A stretch of DNA of 64,000 nucleotides from Albugo candida (GCA_905220665.1 CAJNAR010000004.1:62001-126000), one strand, 5' to 3'. Numbered from the stretch's first letter, positions 9,873 to 22,600 are shown. Translations and numbers: made by a program. Notes: a model not told the origin generated them from the letters alone.

Positions 9873-11111
9873 CTAGGCAGGACTCGTATTGTTGCTTTGA
9901 GTCGCGGACGGACCTTTGGCCAATGTTGCATGCTTTTCGGGGTTAAAACGCTGTATATGAATTCGCTTTTTATACTTGGGAGTATCAATGAGCCCCATCA
10001 ATGTGGAATGCAGTGGTTTTTTCTTCTGAATAATAAGCGCGAATCCGCCCTCATTTAAGACATGCTCTAGCATATGAAAATCCCCTTCTGAGTCTCCAGT
10101 AGCAAATAGAGGCTTATAATCTTTTTCTTTTTCAATTTTTTGAATCGCTTTCAACTTAGCCTCTTCCGTATTAGTATAGCCTACTCCTGCAAGCAACGCG
10201 TCGTTCTTTGTTAAAATTTCTGTTTTTCTTAGATCAGGAGTAGGCCGGGAGCATACTATATTATCTGGATTGACACCAATGTTGTGAATCTTGATCGCAG
10301 CCAATAGATTCATCTCGTGGTTACCGGTTATGATATATGGAACTACTTGGAGCTCCTTGAATTTTCTGATAAGCGCAAGCTGTTCTGCATAGGCATCAGG
10401 TCTTCTACGTCGTAATTGGATGGTAACACTACTTTTGGACACTCTATAAGTATATTCTTCGTATTCATTCTTTGCTTCAACATTCTTTGCCTCCTCGATA
10501 AACTCGTCGATGTGATGTTGTGGCATATTGAGCAACACTCTTTGCTTTATAGTCTTCAACAGGTATTTACATTCCTTATTCCCAACCATTCTTCGATACG
10601 CCAGGTCGGACCAGAAAGCAACGAGCACTTTTAAGTTTGCATCTTCTATCTGGAATGTTTTCTGTCGAGGATTCGTTTCATCCCATTTGCCATGAATTTT
10701 TTCATGGTTCATGAAAATTTTGAGAATTTCCTCGACAATGGTCTCAAAAGATATAGTAACTTTGTTCTCCCCACCGTCTATCTTGTAATCGTGGGAGATG
10801 GTGATACATTCCTTATTTTTAACCGTTGTGAATCCAAAAACTGCAGCAGCACCTTCAGAGCCAAAGTGATACAGCCCACGTCTTATTTGAGCTACAAGAA
10901 TTGGAATGGACATTGAGGAACTAATAAGTGTTGAGTCCAAATCAAAATATGCGGAATAGATGTTCCCTTTGTTGGTCTCTATTTTGTTAAACACTTTTTC
11001 GAAAAATGACTTTGATTCAGTACCCTCAATCAGTTGATCAAATGTTTTTTTAGGGTCATTCCCACTACAAAGCAGTGGAAGCAATGCAAACAACAAGCAC
11101 TTGATAGCCAT
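9873..11111 (-). CDS. Predicted secreted HAD-superfamily phosphatase
   Basis: The ORF is open from 11228, but the best start is the ATG at 11111. It is followed at once by a signal peptide: MAIKCLLFALLPLLCSG with a cleavage site near residue 17. The resulting 412-residue protein has HAD motif I as FDLDSTLI (Asp57/Asp59), a motif II-like region YIITGNHEMN, a Lys-bearing middle segment, and motif III/IV as ATGDSEGDFHMLE. The overall layout, with a cap inserted after motif I, resembles secreted bacterial-type phosphorylcholine or phosphoserine phosphatases, but the substrate is not readable. There is no transmembrane helix after the signal peptide and no ER-retention tail, so secretion is expected. 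In an oomycete a secreted phosphatase could act in nutrition or at the host interface; that is inference only. I see no RXLR or CHXC motif after the signal peptide. Confidence 0.8.
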   Translation of the reverse strand: MAIKCLLFALLPLLCSGNDPKKTFDQLIEGTESKSFFEKVFNKIETNKGNIYSAYFDLDSTLISSSMSIPILVAQIRRGLYHFGSEGAAAVFGFTTVKNKECITISHDYKIDGGENKVTISFETIVEEILKIFMNHEKIHGKWDETNPRQKTFQIEDANLKVLVAFWSDLAYRRMVGNKECKYLLKTIKQRVLLNMPQHHIDEFIEEAKNVEAKNEYEEYTYRVSKSSVTIQLRRRRPDAYAEQLALIRKFKELQVVPYIITGNHEMNLLAAIKIHNIGVNPDNIVCSRPTPDLRKTEILTKNDALLAGVGYTNTEEAKLKAIQKIEKEKDYKPLFATGDSEGDFHMLEHVLNEGGFALIIQKKKPLHSTLMGLIDTPKYKKRIHIQRFNPEKHATLAKGPSATQSNNTSPA

Positions 11112-12990
11112 TGGGCTCAATCGATAATGAGGATCATGACCGTGATCTTGCTTCAGCCGAATTGTGGGAGGGTAGACATAAATCACACAAATAAAGAACA
11201 AAAATTCAAGTGCCCCGAAGTTGCACAAAATAGATAGAAGGAGATGGAAAATCGCTTAAGCTGTGTTTTGAAGGCTATGAGACATTGTAAGGTCTTTCTG
11301 TATGCGATCGACCTCAACGGCTATAGCCTTTCTAGTGATCTGATGAAATTCTAGAACTTTTTTCAGTAACCACGTAATCACCGAATGTTATCCTTTCATG
11401 TGCATACTGCTCACCTATCATACTATCGAAATCAGACAGCCCCAGTTACTGCGATCTAATAACCATAGATCCAAATTTGCTCCCTGTCGACCAGCTGGTT
11501 TTCGAAAACATACGATATAGAATCCTAGTGCAAGGACATCACACTGACTATGAAATTCGAATAATATAAGCCAACCTCGAACCAATCCATAGAAACATTA
11601 TGCGTGGTAGATAAACAAAGAACGTTCAGATCATCACAAAAACTATAATATGTATTGCTAAGATCTCTAACGCAAGTGTCCCGTTTGTGATGATGACATT
11701 GATTTTGACGTATACAAATATGTTTTAATAATGTAGATAGATACATACATTGGGACAAACCTTGTGGCAGTATGCATATCATTCTATACCTTTCCTACGC
11801 GCGCATCAACTTTAAATCATGCCTAGACGTTTATATATCAACCCCTATCTATTAGGCTTACGGCTACATCATCCGTGTTTCAATTTGCTTCCATCGTACA
11901 TGCATTATCGTCTAGTGTACCTCCACGGGACTCCGTTTATGTCGCTGCCGCTAAGATTTTCTTATATATTGTCAAAGTAAGCGCCAGAAGTGTTTGCTGA
12001 GATTACGTACATCTGCCCCTCGAGCTTCCTTTCGATCGTGCTTACTGAAATCTAAGGCCTATGTAAGTCGCCAGTTCTTACCATTTGAGCAACATGCGCG
12101 AACGCGTCTGATGAGAACTAGCACAAGATGATGCCAGCATCCAAAAGTCATCAGTAACGTGCACCTATTTTGTATCTCAAAGTTAGAACTATCGCATGTA
12201 AGCGCGGTCACTGATCACAATTCCATCAGAGCTGTGTGGAAAACTTCAGTGCACCAAGATCATGCGAACAACTCATTACAATGATAACGCTATATGAGAC
12301 ACCACAACCAATCTAAGCGTAAAGCTGGTGTAGTTATTTGAGTAGACTCGATTCACACAAATGATTCAGTGAAAATTCTGACTAGCGACAAGTGGCGATA
12401 AGATTCTGATTCGACGCATGGTGGTGGTCAATTAACGCTGTTGACCAAAATGAAATTATATATAGTTGGATGGTTCTTACGAAGGATCTAGTGTTCTCAA
12501 AGTCATCGAGGTCCAATCCTCTAAAGCCGACACAAAAGGGTCGACTTGTCTTGACCACCAGTGCTGTGCTAGATTGTTAGAGGGAGCTGAGGGACTAGCA
12601 GATCTTTTCAGCGAAAATAATGCTGCTTGAGAAACTCACCTCTATCTTTATAAATGTAGTTGCCATCTTGGGCTTCCACTTCCGCTTATCATGACAATAA
12701 TCTCGAAGCAAATATTGTGCATCTTGAGAATAGACTCCCGCCGATATTCCACTTTACGAATAAAATGGACTTTTCGCTTTTTCAACAATGAATGCAAGCT
12801 GACTGAATCAAAGCAAAAGTGCAGAGTTAAACCGATCGAAATTCGTCAGCCTCGTCGTCGCAAAGAATATCTGCAGGAATAGATGCAATCGCTTACGTTA
12901 TGACTAATCGAGTAAAAGCGTGGTGCTTATGCTTTTACTTACCGGTACTGATACCGTCGAAGCTTCTGTTCATTTTCAGCCATTTAAATA
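11112..12990. other. Gene-poor intergenic stretch
   Basis: About 1.9 kb has no ORF longer than 85 codons outside the 5' extension of the HAD gene. I find no family match, no tRNA-like T-arm, no terminal repeats and no microsatellite. It contains the 5' flank of the HAD gene on the left and of the coiled-coil gene on the right. It may hold decayed mobile DNA or long untranslated regions, but nothing in the sequence proves either. Confidence 0.4.
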
Positions 12991-14924
12991 ATGACGTTAT
13001 CTACATCGCGACAAAGTCGATTACAGGCCGCGATTGATGAATGTGCATGTAAGGTTCGAGACTACCAGCGAAAAATGAAGAATGGTGACACTGAGATTAC
13101 AATGGATATCATCCAAGAAGAAATCCAGACGATGATTCAGCTGCGAAAAGATTTAAAAACTTCTAGTAATCAAGAAGAGTCTGATACAAGCACGAGTGAT
13201 ATGTTCGATGCGAAAACAAATACTTACAACAATCAGGAAATCGGGCAGTATGAATCAGAAAAAAGCGCGGAGGATCGTGTAAACGTCTTGGACTCTTGGG
13301 TGCACAAGACAGGCTCAAAATTGGAGAAAATTGAAAAAAGCTTGAGAAAAGTAGAGCAATCCAAATCAAACGAAGAAATGTTAGCAAAAAGGAGGAACAC
13401 CACTACTTCTGTCAAAGAATACTCCAGTGTAGAACAAACGCACGTACAAGCTGGCCAGAGCTCAAACACTCTCTCGGATCGGCCAACAACTTTGAGGACG
13501 TCCGACCGTAGCGATGTAGAAAATGGTCAAATTGGTGACATCAAATTAAAGGATAACAAGCACACGTCACAGGTACGCATCGTCTATTGCCATCTGATAG
13601 AATGGCTTCTTATTCATAGTCGTAGTTGACGTCGGAGAACGTTCGCCTCCTTAATGAGACTCAAAAGCTCCGCGATGAAATCACCAAATTGCGAACAACT
13701 TTGGAAGAAAAAGAAAGTAAATCCTTGGAAATGGAAAAAGAAGTATTGTCCACGAAAAAACTTCTTAAAGAAGAACATGAGCGTTTCCAGGAACAAGATT
13801 CTGATCGAAAGAATTTGCATGTGCAATTCTCCAAACTGCAGGATAGTAGAAGCCGACTTGAAGCTGAAAAGCTCAATTTGGAAGCTCTCGTACATGAAAA
13901 AACAATTGAACTTGCAGGGCTGAGATCTGATCTGAAGAAATCGATGCAAGCGTCAAGTGCAGCTCAGCTAGAACACGAGAAGAAATTTGGACTTGTTCGA
14001 GAGTCTGAACGCAGATTAGAGGAAGAATGTTTTCGTATGAGATCTGAGATTACCGAATTGACTCAGTGGAAAGTAGCAAATGACCACACTGTCCGTAAAT
14101 TGGAGACACAACTTTGTGAAACTCAGGTTTGGATCACCAAACAAAAGCGTGTGATCAAAACCTCAGCTCTATCACTGTAGGAAGGACTTGTATTGGCGAA
14201 CGCAGCAAAACAAGATGTTCAAGACAAACTTTCAATGTTACACAAGCAAAAACTTATCGAAACTTCCGACAAAGAGCATGCGCTAGAACGAGCGCTTACA
14301 GCCGAAAGTAGTCTAAAGGTAGTCTCAACCGAGTTGCAGGCCGTGAAGACTGATCTGATCTCGTTGGAAGAAACCCACAGAGTGCAAAGTCGAAAGCACT
14401 CGAGTATCGACAGTGAGCTTGGAGACCTGCGGAAGAAATTCAATGCTCAAGAAATATTACTCAAAAAGTCGGGCGTATCACTGCATGATGCCAATGAAGA
14501 GCTGAAAGAAGCCCGGGCAAATGTGCAAAAGTACAAGACGCTTGTACAAAGCACAAAGCAAACTGTCTTTGATAAGACCTCAGAGATGGATCGAACTCGC
14601 AAGCAGCTTTCTCGAGCTCAAACCGAACTAGCCAGTGCACTAAGCAATAATCGCGATAACACTCGAAATTTGCAGCAAGCAAAAGAGACGATCAAGAACC
14701 TACGGCAGGAACTCCGCCAAGCTCGCGAAGAGATCACAGCGTTGGCAACGAAGATAACCAGTCTAGAATCCGCAACTTCCAAATTGTCTGATGATTTCAA
14801 AAGCAAAGCAAAAAGTAATTATCAGCTCAGCAAAGAAGCGGACAAGTTGAGGCATTATCGCACAGCGTTAGCTGTGGTGATCCCAGTGTTCACGGCCGTG
14901 TTGCTATATTCCATTATAAAGTAG
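12991..14924 (+). CDS. Tail-anchored long coiled-coil protein
   Basis: Three exons (12991-13572, 13626-14126, 14181-14924), all in phase 0, encode about 608 residues. Residues ~1-190 are polar with scattered heptads, while ~195-580 are almost continuous coiled coil (for example SENVRLLNETQKLRDEITKL and later TIKNLRQELRQAREEITALA). The protein ends in a single hydrophobic helix, TALAVVIPVFTAVLLYSI, with one Lys after it. This is the plan of a C-tail-anchored membrane protein with a cytoplasmic rod, as in golgins of the giantin/golgin-84 type or ER/nuclear-envelope tethers. I cannot assign a specific family because coiled coils align poorly by eye. A vesicle-tethering role is therefore inference. 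The short 53-54 nt introns and intact frame argue for a functional gene. Confidence 0.75.
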
Positions 14925-15106
14925 ACTTTGGTGCTTGTATAGACTCATCGAATGTCTATGGGCATCTTCATTGAAATGACAACTTTGCATCTTTGTATTT
15001 TGTATAACTACACACATACAACTTGGAAAAACGAGCATTCAGACATCAACATGTACAAGAACAGAAGAGGCATCATCCATCGCTGAAAATTCAAATCTCA
15101 AATCTC

Positions 15107-18100
15107 TTAGAATCGCGAAAGCCAGGCTATATCTCCCGTGTATGACGATCCAATGTTCAGGTCTTGGAACGTGCTCCGCGCTCTATTGCTAATGATTTCG
15201 TTAAATCGAGTCGCAGCAGCTGCTTCCAATGGAGCCTGAGCATTCAGAGCGGACATTAGCACATACATCGTATATTCACTAAAGTGAGCTTACGCCAAAC
15301 GATCCAGCCTTTGTAGCTTCCCATGAAGTCCCAGCAAAGAACGAATGTTCCTTGATTTCATCGCAAGAAGCTTGAACGTTCTGCCTCTGATCTTTATGTC
15401 GGAATCCCAATCGAGCGGAGAAATCTGGATTCAGTAATTGTGAGACCAAATCTCTCAATTCTTTGCTTGGTTGGCCCTCCCATTCCACTGTCATCTACAA
15501 ACCGCAACAGAATCCTTGAGCCCATGCAAGTGAATGGGAATACAATATCTCTCACAGGGTCAAACGATGCAATCACATTCAACACAGTAAGATCGTCTTT
15601 GTCCTCTTTTTGAAATGGAGTCTTGCCACAGTACAGCTCATAGATTAACACTCCAAGAGCCCAATAATCGGCAGCGATGTTGTGGCCTACAATCGATACA
15701 TTTTATATACTCTGCACTCTGAATGAAAAGGAAGCACCTTCTCCTTTGATCTGCTCTGGCGACAGATACTCGGGTGTGCCGCAAACCGTGTAGGTTCTTC
15801 CTCGACCAACGTACTTGGAAAGTCTACAGAATACAACACGCATCGATTCGATTGAGTACCATCACACACTTTGTGCTGACCTTAAATTCAGCATTCGCAT
15901 TTGTCCATTCCGATCGACAAGCAGATTGCTTGGGTCCAATGTCCGTAACACAATCCCTTCCTGCAGCCAAATGAAACGATCGTCAGTCTCTATTCCGATA
16001 TCTCAAAACTCAAAGCCACGTGCCGAATGCAGAAACTCCAGTGCCAATAACGCTTGCGCAGAGTAATACCGAACAAATGGCTCATTGTGTGGCTCATTAT
16101 TCAGAAAACTTTCCAACGTCCCCACAATTTGCGTATCGTACAGCAAATGAATATCAGTCTCGCTGGCATTTGTCGCAACCACTGATGGAACCAACACGTT
16201 GTGTTCATGCAATGCAATGTAGATATCTCTCTCTCCACAAATGTGTTTGTGCATACTTGCGTCAAACACAGCCTGTTTACTTGCTGTACGCAGCGTCATA
16301 TACACTGGAGAAACTGTTTCTCTGATAGTAACAAGTCGAATCAAATTCGTTTCTTCTGAAAGCACTTGACCCGCAATCTCCAAATTCTGCGTGCTGAATG
16401 GGATTTTCGGCGTGTTTTCGGGCAAATCTCCAAATCCAATCAGGCTGTCAGGCTACAAAGAACATTCGAGTTGGATTTGCGGGTGGTAGGAGCTCATAGG
16501 AAGCGTACTGTGGCGTTCTTGCGTGCCATCTTGTAGTACTCCTTGCGATTTCTTCGAGCTCTATCCTTTTCCAGTATCGTGCTCAGTTTGCCTACCGCTT
16601 GCTCTAAGCCATCCTTGTCGATAAAGAGACATTCAGTGGCTTCTACAGCTGTAACAGTGCGTTGGCTATCAATCAAAAGCACATGAGCTCTAATGCCGGA
16701 GCGTTCATCTGCGCAAATACAACCTGATGGATCGTTTTTTTACCAAAGACACTTCTCCAAAGTAATCGAAACTCTTCAATGTCATTGCGGCTTGCTCATT
16801 GATACGAAATCGGCATTCGACTTTTCCGCTTGTGATGAGATAGAATCCATTCTCCAGCATTCCTTCGTGCAAAATAACTTGACCTGCTTCAAAACTAATT
16901 GGTTTCAATTCTTCCGCAATCAAGCTTGTTTGTGCGATTGTTAAAGGGCGAAGCAGCCGAATTTGTCGGAGGCGATGTACAACGTCGCAAAGCGGTCGTC
17001 CTTGCATCAAAACGGATCGGAAAGCATGTCGATCCAAGCCCCAAAGACTTCCATCGGTGAGGGCAATCACAGTCGCAGCTCTGGGCTTTGAATAGATGAG
17101 AGAGAGTTCGCCAAATGTCGGATGAAAGCGTGAGGTTGCGTTGTAGGAATGCACGCAATCACCGAATCGGTCGTAGGGCAATTCATCATCGTCGGGTACT
17201 TCCTCGGTCAAAGTCAAGACTCGCACCTCCAGGCTCCCCGATTCGACCTAAGAATTCCATCAGATACATTCAACGATCATCCTCTTTGGTACTTACAATG
17301 TAGAAAGTATTGCCGGGCGTTCCTTGTCGGATCACAATTTCACCTGCTTTGACCTCAATTCTCGTCAGCAAGCCAGCGATTTCCGTCACTTTTTCATCAG
17401 AAAGATGATTGAAGAGGAAGTTCTCTCTGACTGCGTCCTTGAACCACTGCATTTCACGATCTGAACTTGAGGTAATGGAAGGACCATCCATTGTGCTGAT
17501 TGTATGATTCTCCTCGGTGACATCGCTTAGCATCGTATCGGTCAGTGAGAGTCGAATTGCATCGGTTCCGACGATCGTATCACGCCGTCGATGATCGGGT
17601 CCTTGGGCTCCACGAACAGGCCGAAGCATCGACTGCATACTCAGGACTTCAGCGCCCGCGTAAATACTTCCTCGTTGCGCATCGCGATCGTCTGTGACTC
17701 CATCTAAATAGATACAAATTGCAGTGATATCATCTGTCCGCACTTCGTACTGCAGCCAGCGATTGTATGCTTCTTCGACAAGCGCTTGACAAGCATCCGA
17801 AGGATCATCGAAATGTTTCACGAGATCAACCACATTTTGACTCGTAAGGAATTCAAAGACACCATCACTAGCGATGATAATAAATCGATCGTGCACGTTG
17901 AGTGTTTTGGATAGAATTTCAGGTTCAGCTGTGACGCCAAGATCCTCTGAAACAGAGTCTCCAATGCTTCTTGTGAACGCAGTTCCCTGATGACATCCAA
18001 TCAGCTTGAATTCGACATATCAGGATAGATGGAGCAGTACCGGATATTGACCGTACGGATGCCAGATTCGTGGAGGATCACCATTTTCGTCAATTTCTTC

Positions 18101-19191
18101 GCCAAGTTTCAGCCCCCAGTTCTCATGAATTGGCTCCAGACCTTCGACTTGATCAACGGTGAGAATTCTGGCACCGCACTTTTTCACACGTTCACGTTCG
18201 TCTTTCCTGAAGGGTGTTTGATCGATAGACAAGGGCTTGGCCGTCAAATTGAAGCTATCGTTGGAATCATCCTACAGAGCATTCAATGAGTCGATTCGAT
18301 TCTACCAGTGTCTATCAAAGCCTTACTTTGGCGATAATGGCACGCGAGTCGCCAACGTTGGCCACATGAATCTCACTCCCGGAAAATAAGACTGATATAG
18401 AGGTTGTACCACTCATAGAATCATCAAACGAGGCTTCGTGCATCTGACAACAAACAATCGCTCAGTTGGGTCTCCGTAGCCTCTTCGTCTCCACCATCAA
18501 ACAAACCTCAATATTCGTCTGAACATGCGCCTGCGTTAAAGCAGACTGGATACTGATTTTCTCAGACATGCATTTCTCCATATTTCGAGGCAGCTACCCC
18601 GGCAAAGAAAAACTTCAGATTCAAACTTTTTTTCACTGTGAACTAACGCACTTGTTCAGCCGCAAACTGGGAGCAAACATCGCCAAACTGTCCATGTCCA
18701 TCAAAAACAGCAAAAAAAGCCTTGGAAGCATCATTTTCGAATCGAGTTTGGCAGTAGTAACTATCTTGATTGGGTTTTCTTCGCGCTATGGAATAAATAG
18801 TCGATATGATGTAAATCGAGTATTTGAACCACTCACATTCAGGATAGTATCCTCGTTTCGAGTAGAACGCATAACGAATGCTGTAGTTCCCGATAGACAC
18901 GGACTGTGTTCTACTGGGTGCATCGTTCCCATTTGATGTGAGGAATTGTCCAAGTCCTTTCTGTGGAGAGCGTGATACATTGGTGTATATGCTGCTGTGT
19001 GAGCTCGTAGTGCTGCTATCATTGAGATGCGGTGATCTCTTATGTACTACATCGTGGTCTTGATTCGTTTGGCTTGTGTTGGTAGAGGAAGAGTCCTTCA
19101 GTGACAGCGGAAGTGGAGCAGTCAACTCATTTGATGAATTCACCGGATTCGATGTCGACGTGGTGGCTTCTGTGGAGCAACAATTCCCCAT
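15107..19191 (-). CDS. PP2C phosphatase - cyclic-nucleotide-binding - pseudokinase fusion
   Basis: Fourteen exons give about 1,116 residues. The N-terminus MGNCCS is a classic N-myristoylation/palmitoylation signal. A Ser/Thr-rich spacer leads into a PP2C domain: [68 protein letters not shown]. Two cyclic-nucleotide-binding modules follow ([31 protein letters not shown]). The C-terminal kinase fold is degenerate. The usual YRDLKPEN is [11 protein letters not shown], the DFG position reads NLR, yet the activation segment [14 protein letters not shown] and [19 protein letters not shown] are kept. Plants have the same three-part fusion (At2g20050 type), also with an altered catalytic loop. It should be a membrane-anchored phosphatase controlled by cNMP-like modules. 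In the second module a 61-nt intron (16750-16690) restores the frame. A possible one-base shift near 18420 is discussed in the findings. Confidence 0.85.
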
Positions 19192-19644
19192 AGTGATTGT
19201 ACTTACTCTACCGCTATTTATTGGCTGCAGAATTCGCTAGCTCTTGGCAAGACTCGACGTATACGACTTTTCTTGTGTCTCGGCAAATATACCCAACGCG
19301 TGCTGAATTAAGGTGTTGACGTAAAAACGTCCAGTTACACGCAAATGGACCATACAAAAGTCACTATCATTCCACGTTGAACACGTTAGATTAGGCTCAC
19401 TGACTTGGAGTCAGATCGTTTCTGACTTTTTGCGAGAAAAAAAAAAGAAATTTTGCTCTCTGGAGATAAGCTTTTTTGAACCCTTAGAGCACGCGCTGTT
19501 TCTGCGTCTGACCATTCACGCAAAAAAGACAATTCCACTTTTTATGGTATGACAATGAAAGCGATAAAAGCTGCTTCTTAATGTCAATAAAAAGTCTTTT
19601 GCATCGCACAAACTGAATACTTGGAGCATCGCAAATCAGAGCCT
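19192..19644. other. Intergenic region upstream of the PP2C fusion
   Basis: This 453-bp stretch lies between the PP2C-fusion start (19191) and the 3' end of the INO80-like gene, both on the minus strand. It should contain the 3' end of one transcript and the promoter of the next. A run of about ten A residues sits near 19437-19447. No ORF or repeat of note is present. Confidence 0.4.
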
Positions 19645-22600
19645 TTAGAGTGAGAATCCTCGAGTATCTCTTCGTTTCGACACAGTCTTCATTTCCGTCT
19701 CTTTCGAAATTGCTTCTTCTTTCCATTCTTCAAGCTGACGCTTTCTTGTTCGTCCGTAAAAATACTGCTTCATTTGCTCGCGTGGGATCCTCGATGCACG
19801 GACTTTGCTTTGGCTTGTGATTGGTAATAGGAAGTAGACGAGTGAAGAGCCAATTCGAATCGAATCTCTTGAGCACAATCGCATTGGAGAAGACGAAAAT
19901 GTATGTGGTTGGCCGTTCACAAAGATCGATGCCTTCGGGCTCAGGCTCTTGATGACAAAGTATCGACTCTGTGGGTTCCATGAAATGAGAGCATGACCGT
20001 GTGCAATGTCGGTGTGATTTCCCATATGACACGAGACCAATCCACCAGACAGTCCATTTAGTACACTAATACCGAGCTCTTGGTACAATCTCTGCCATTG
20101 TGTGCTCAAACGACCAAGGATGGCAAATGGCTGCATCAGATAGCAGCAACTGTCGATTCCCTATACACAAGCACATCAGAAAGTGAATGGTGATGCATCA
20201 ACTCGATGCCACTGACCTGAAGTTTGGCGAATGCTTTTGGCTCCCGTTTCAGCTTTGGAGATGTCATACTCGCAGACAACAGTCCAAACTGGAAAGATGG
20301 TTGTAAAAACATTCGACACGCCTTTTGCATCCATCGTCTGCTTGCGAATGACATTTGTAAGGATCCATCGTCTGTTTGATGCTCAAATGCCGAATGTAGA
20401 TGAACTTGCTTTTCGGAACTGAAGCAAGCGGGACACATGGAGCATGAGAATGTCAGCTTTGAAGATATCATGACTTGACATTCCTGTATCAGAGTCAGAT
20501 TCCGTGTCTCGAAGTCTTCCAGATCCTGGAGAATACCATAAGAAATGGAGCTTTCAGGCGCAGACTCTTGACCGAGCTGGTGAGACGTCATCAGAGTATC
20601 CTGACGGAAGACATCAAGGTGTGGGTCCGATTTCTCATCCTCTCGAACAGGATTCAGCATGACAATTTTGGGCGCAACACATTTCCGATTCTTACACGAT
20701 TGCTTCCTCAATCCAGGTCCGCCGTACTTTTTCATATCAAGACAATGACGGCATTTCAGACAATCTGGAGCGCGACATCCAATGCATTTGCCACATCGCA
20801 TCACACGTGTCCTCACCATCTTCCCACCGGCTCCCATTCTTGTCCCAACAGTGTACGAATCGCTGCATGTATCGTCATTGAACTCGGCCGAATACATAAG
20901 CCTTTCTTGGTCGTGTAACTCTAAATCAGAGTTCAAAAGAGATGGCATGGAGTCTCCTATTCTTCCCATACTGTCGGAGTCACGATCACTTTCTTGGGAG
21001 GAACAAGCGAGAAACTCTTCTCGCCCTCGGTCATTCGACTCGCCTTGGTCATCTTTGCAGTCGAGTGTGGCCTCTTCTTTGCATTTGAAGCCCATCTTCT
21101 CGCTCGAATTGGCTGAAGGATCTCCGACCGCGACACCACCTTTTGAATTGAGACACTTGCGGTATTTGCATGACTGTTTACGAAGCCCTGGACCGCCATA
21201 CTTCTTCATGTCTTTGCAGTGACCACAACGCATACAGTCCTCCGAGAGACAGCCGGCACATTTTCCACATCGACTGATACGTTTCCTTGTCGATCCGCTC
21301 GTCGAGTGTTTTCCAATCAGTTTCTTGACGCCCTGAATACGTGGTGAGCAAGGAACCATCTAGCTGCTTGTAATCAATGTACCTTGTTGGCGGCTGGCAG
21401 AGTAGCGGGAAAGCCAAGTGTTGTTATGGTCGGTCTATGGACAGGAAGCACGTCATGTCGATTGATAGTATTCGGATTCAGCCTGTGGTCTGAGCTGCTT
21501 GGTGCGTGGTGACATGCGACGATATTTTGTGCCAGAATTTGCTCACAGGAGATCGTATTACGCTTCATGGTGATCTCGTTCTGCAGCATAGAGTGCGTCA
21601 CAGCTTCTTTTTCTCCATTCAAATTGGTTTTCTCCTGCACGCCCTTGTGAAATGATAGCTGATTCTCCCCGATTGTAAACTTTTTCAATTCAGCAACAAG
21701 AAGTGTCACACATTCCCGACTGAAAGCAGCGCAATTCCATGCCTTTAGACATCGTGGTCACGTGTCAATGATGCGAGAATATTGGAAAGATACGTACCAT
21801 GAGCTTTTCTCGCGAGCAGAATAGAGATGGAATTACAAACTGGAGCATGAGTCGTACATCGGGTGCATTCTTCTCGTCAGCGATCAATATCTTTTGTCGA
21901 CAAGGAAGAGTAAGTAACTCACACCATTTATCATGAAAGTGATCATCGTCTGTCAGTCGCATCGCTTCATCCATAACGATTATATGCCATCTGTCAAAAT
22001 GGAATTGGTTGATGGATTCCAGCACTATATCATACGTCGTCAATACGAAATGGGCTTTGGCGTCATTTGCTCGGAAATACTGATCTGTCAGTGTTTTTCG
22101 AATGAGTTTTTGATTCTCAATGCTTCCAAAATACGAGTGATAACAAACATCTTTGGCTTGTGCCTGTAGTAGAGAATTCCACGACATCAAATCGTTCGCG
22201 TTTGATATCACAAGAAAAGGCAAACAGCTTTTCTTTCGCAGTGATAGGAGATGCTCTAGTATCTTCAGAATCACACAATCAATCAGCGTTGATGCTCTCA
22301 GAATGAATCGTGACAAACCTTTTTCGAATCCGATGCTCTTGTTCCATCACCAGCAACGCTGATACAATTCAGTCCTTTGCTGTAAAGTAAGTGCAATTTC
22401 TGACCATCGATGGATCGATCCGAAGGACCTTCTGTATCAGTATGTCGATCTGAACATCGGCTTGGAACAAGTCTACTCCATGATTCACTTTGCACGTCTG
22501 TGAGCGAATTGTTGCAAAATGGATTCATAGTTTTCTCCGTCTGCACGTCGACATGGGACGGACTTGGCAGGCTTTTGTCTCTGTACTCCCAAACGGATTT

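Noticed and set aside
11112..11228. N-terminal extension of the HAD phosphatase from 11228
   Set aside because: The ATG at 11111 is followed directly by a good signal peptide. The extension does not begin with a conserved segment and would bury that signal.
11525..12560. Possible tRNA-like T-arms (GGTTCGAG-like on the minus strand near 11580; GAGGTCCAATCCTC near 12510)
   Set aside because: No matching acceptor stem, D-arm or anticodon arm could be built around either.
16690..16751. Frameshift at a seven-base A/T run in the second cyclic-nucleotide-binding module
   Set aside because: A 61-nt intron (GTCTTT...CATTAG) removes the run and gives [19 protein letters not shown], which fits the cyclic-nucleotide-binding consensus spacing.
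21360..21382. Stop-start break suggesting two genes (ATPase-like part and CXXC part)
   Set aside because: A 50-nt GT...CAG intron (21382-21333) joins the two frames in phase 0, so one gene is the simpler model.
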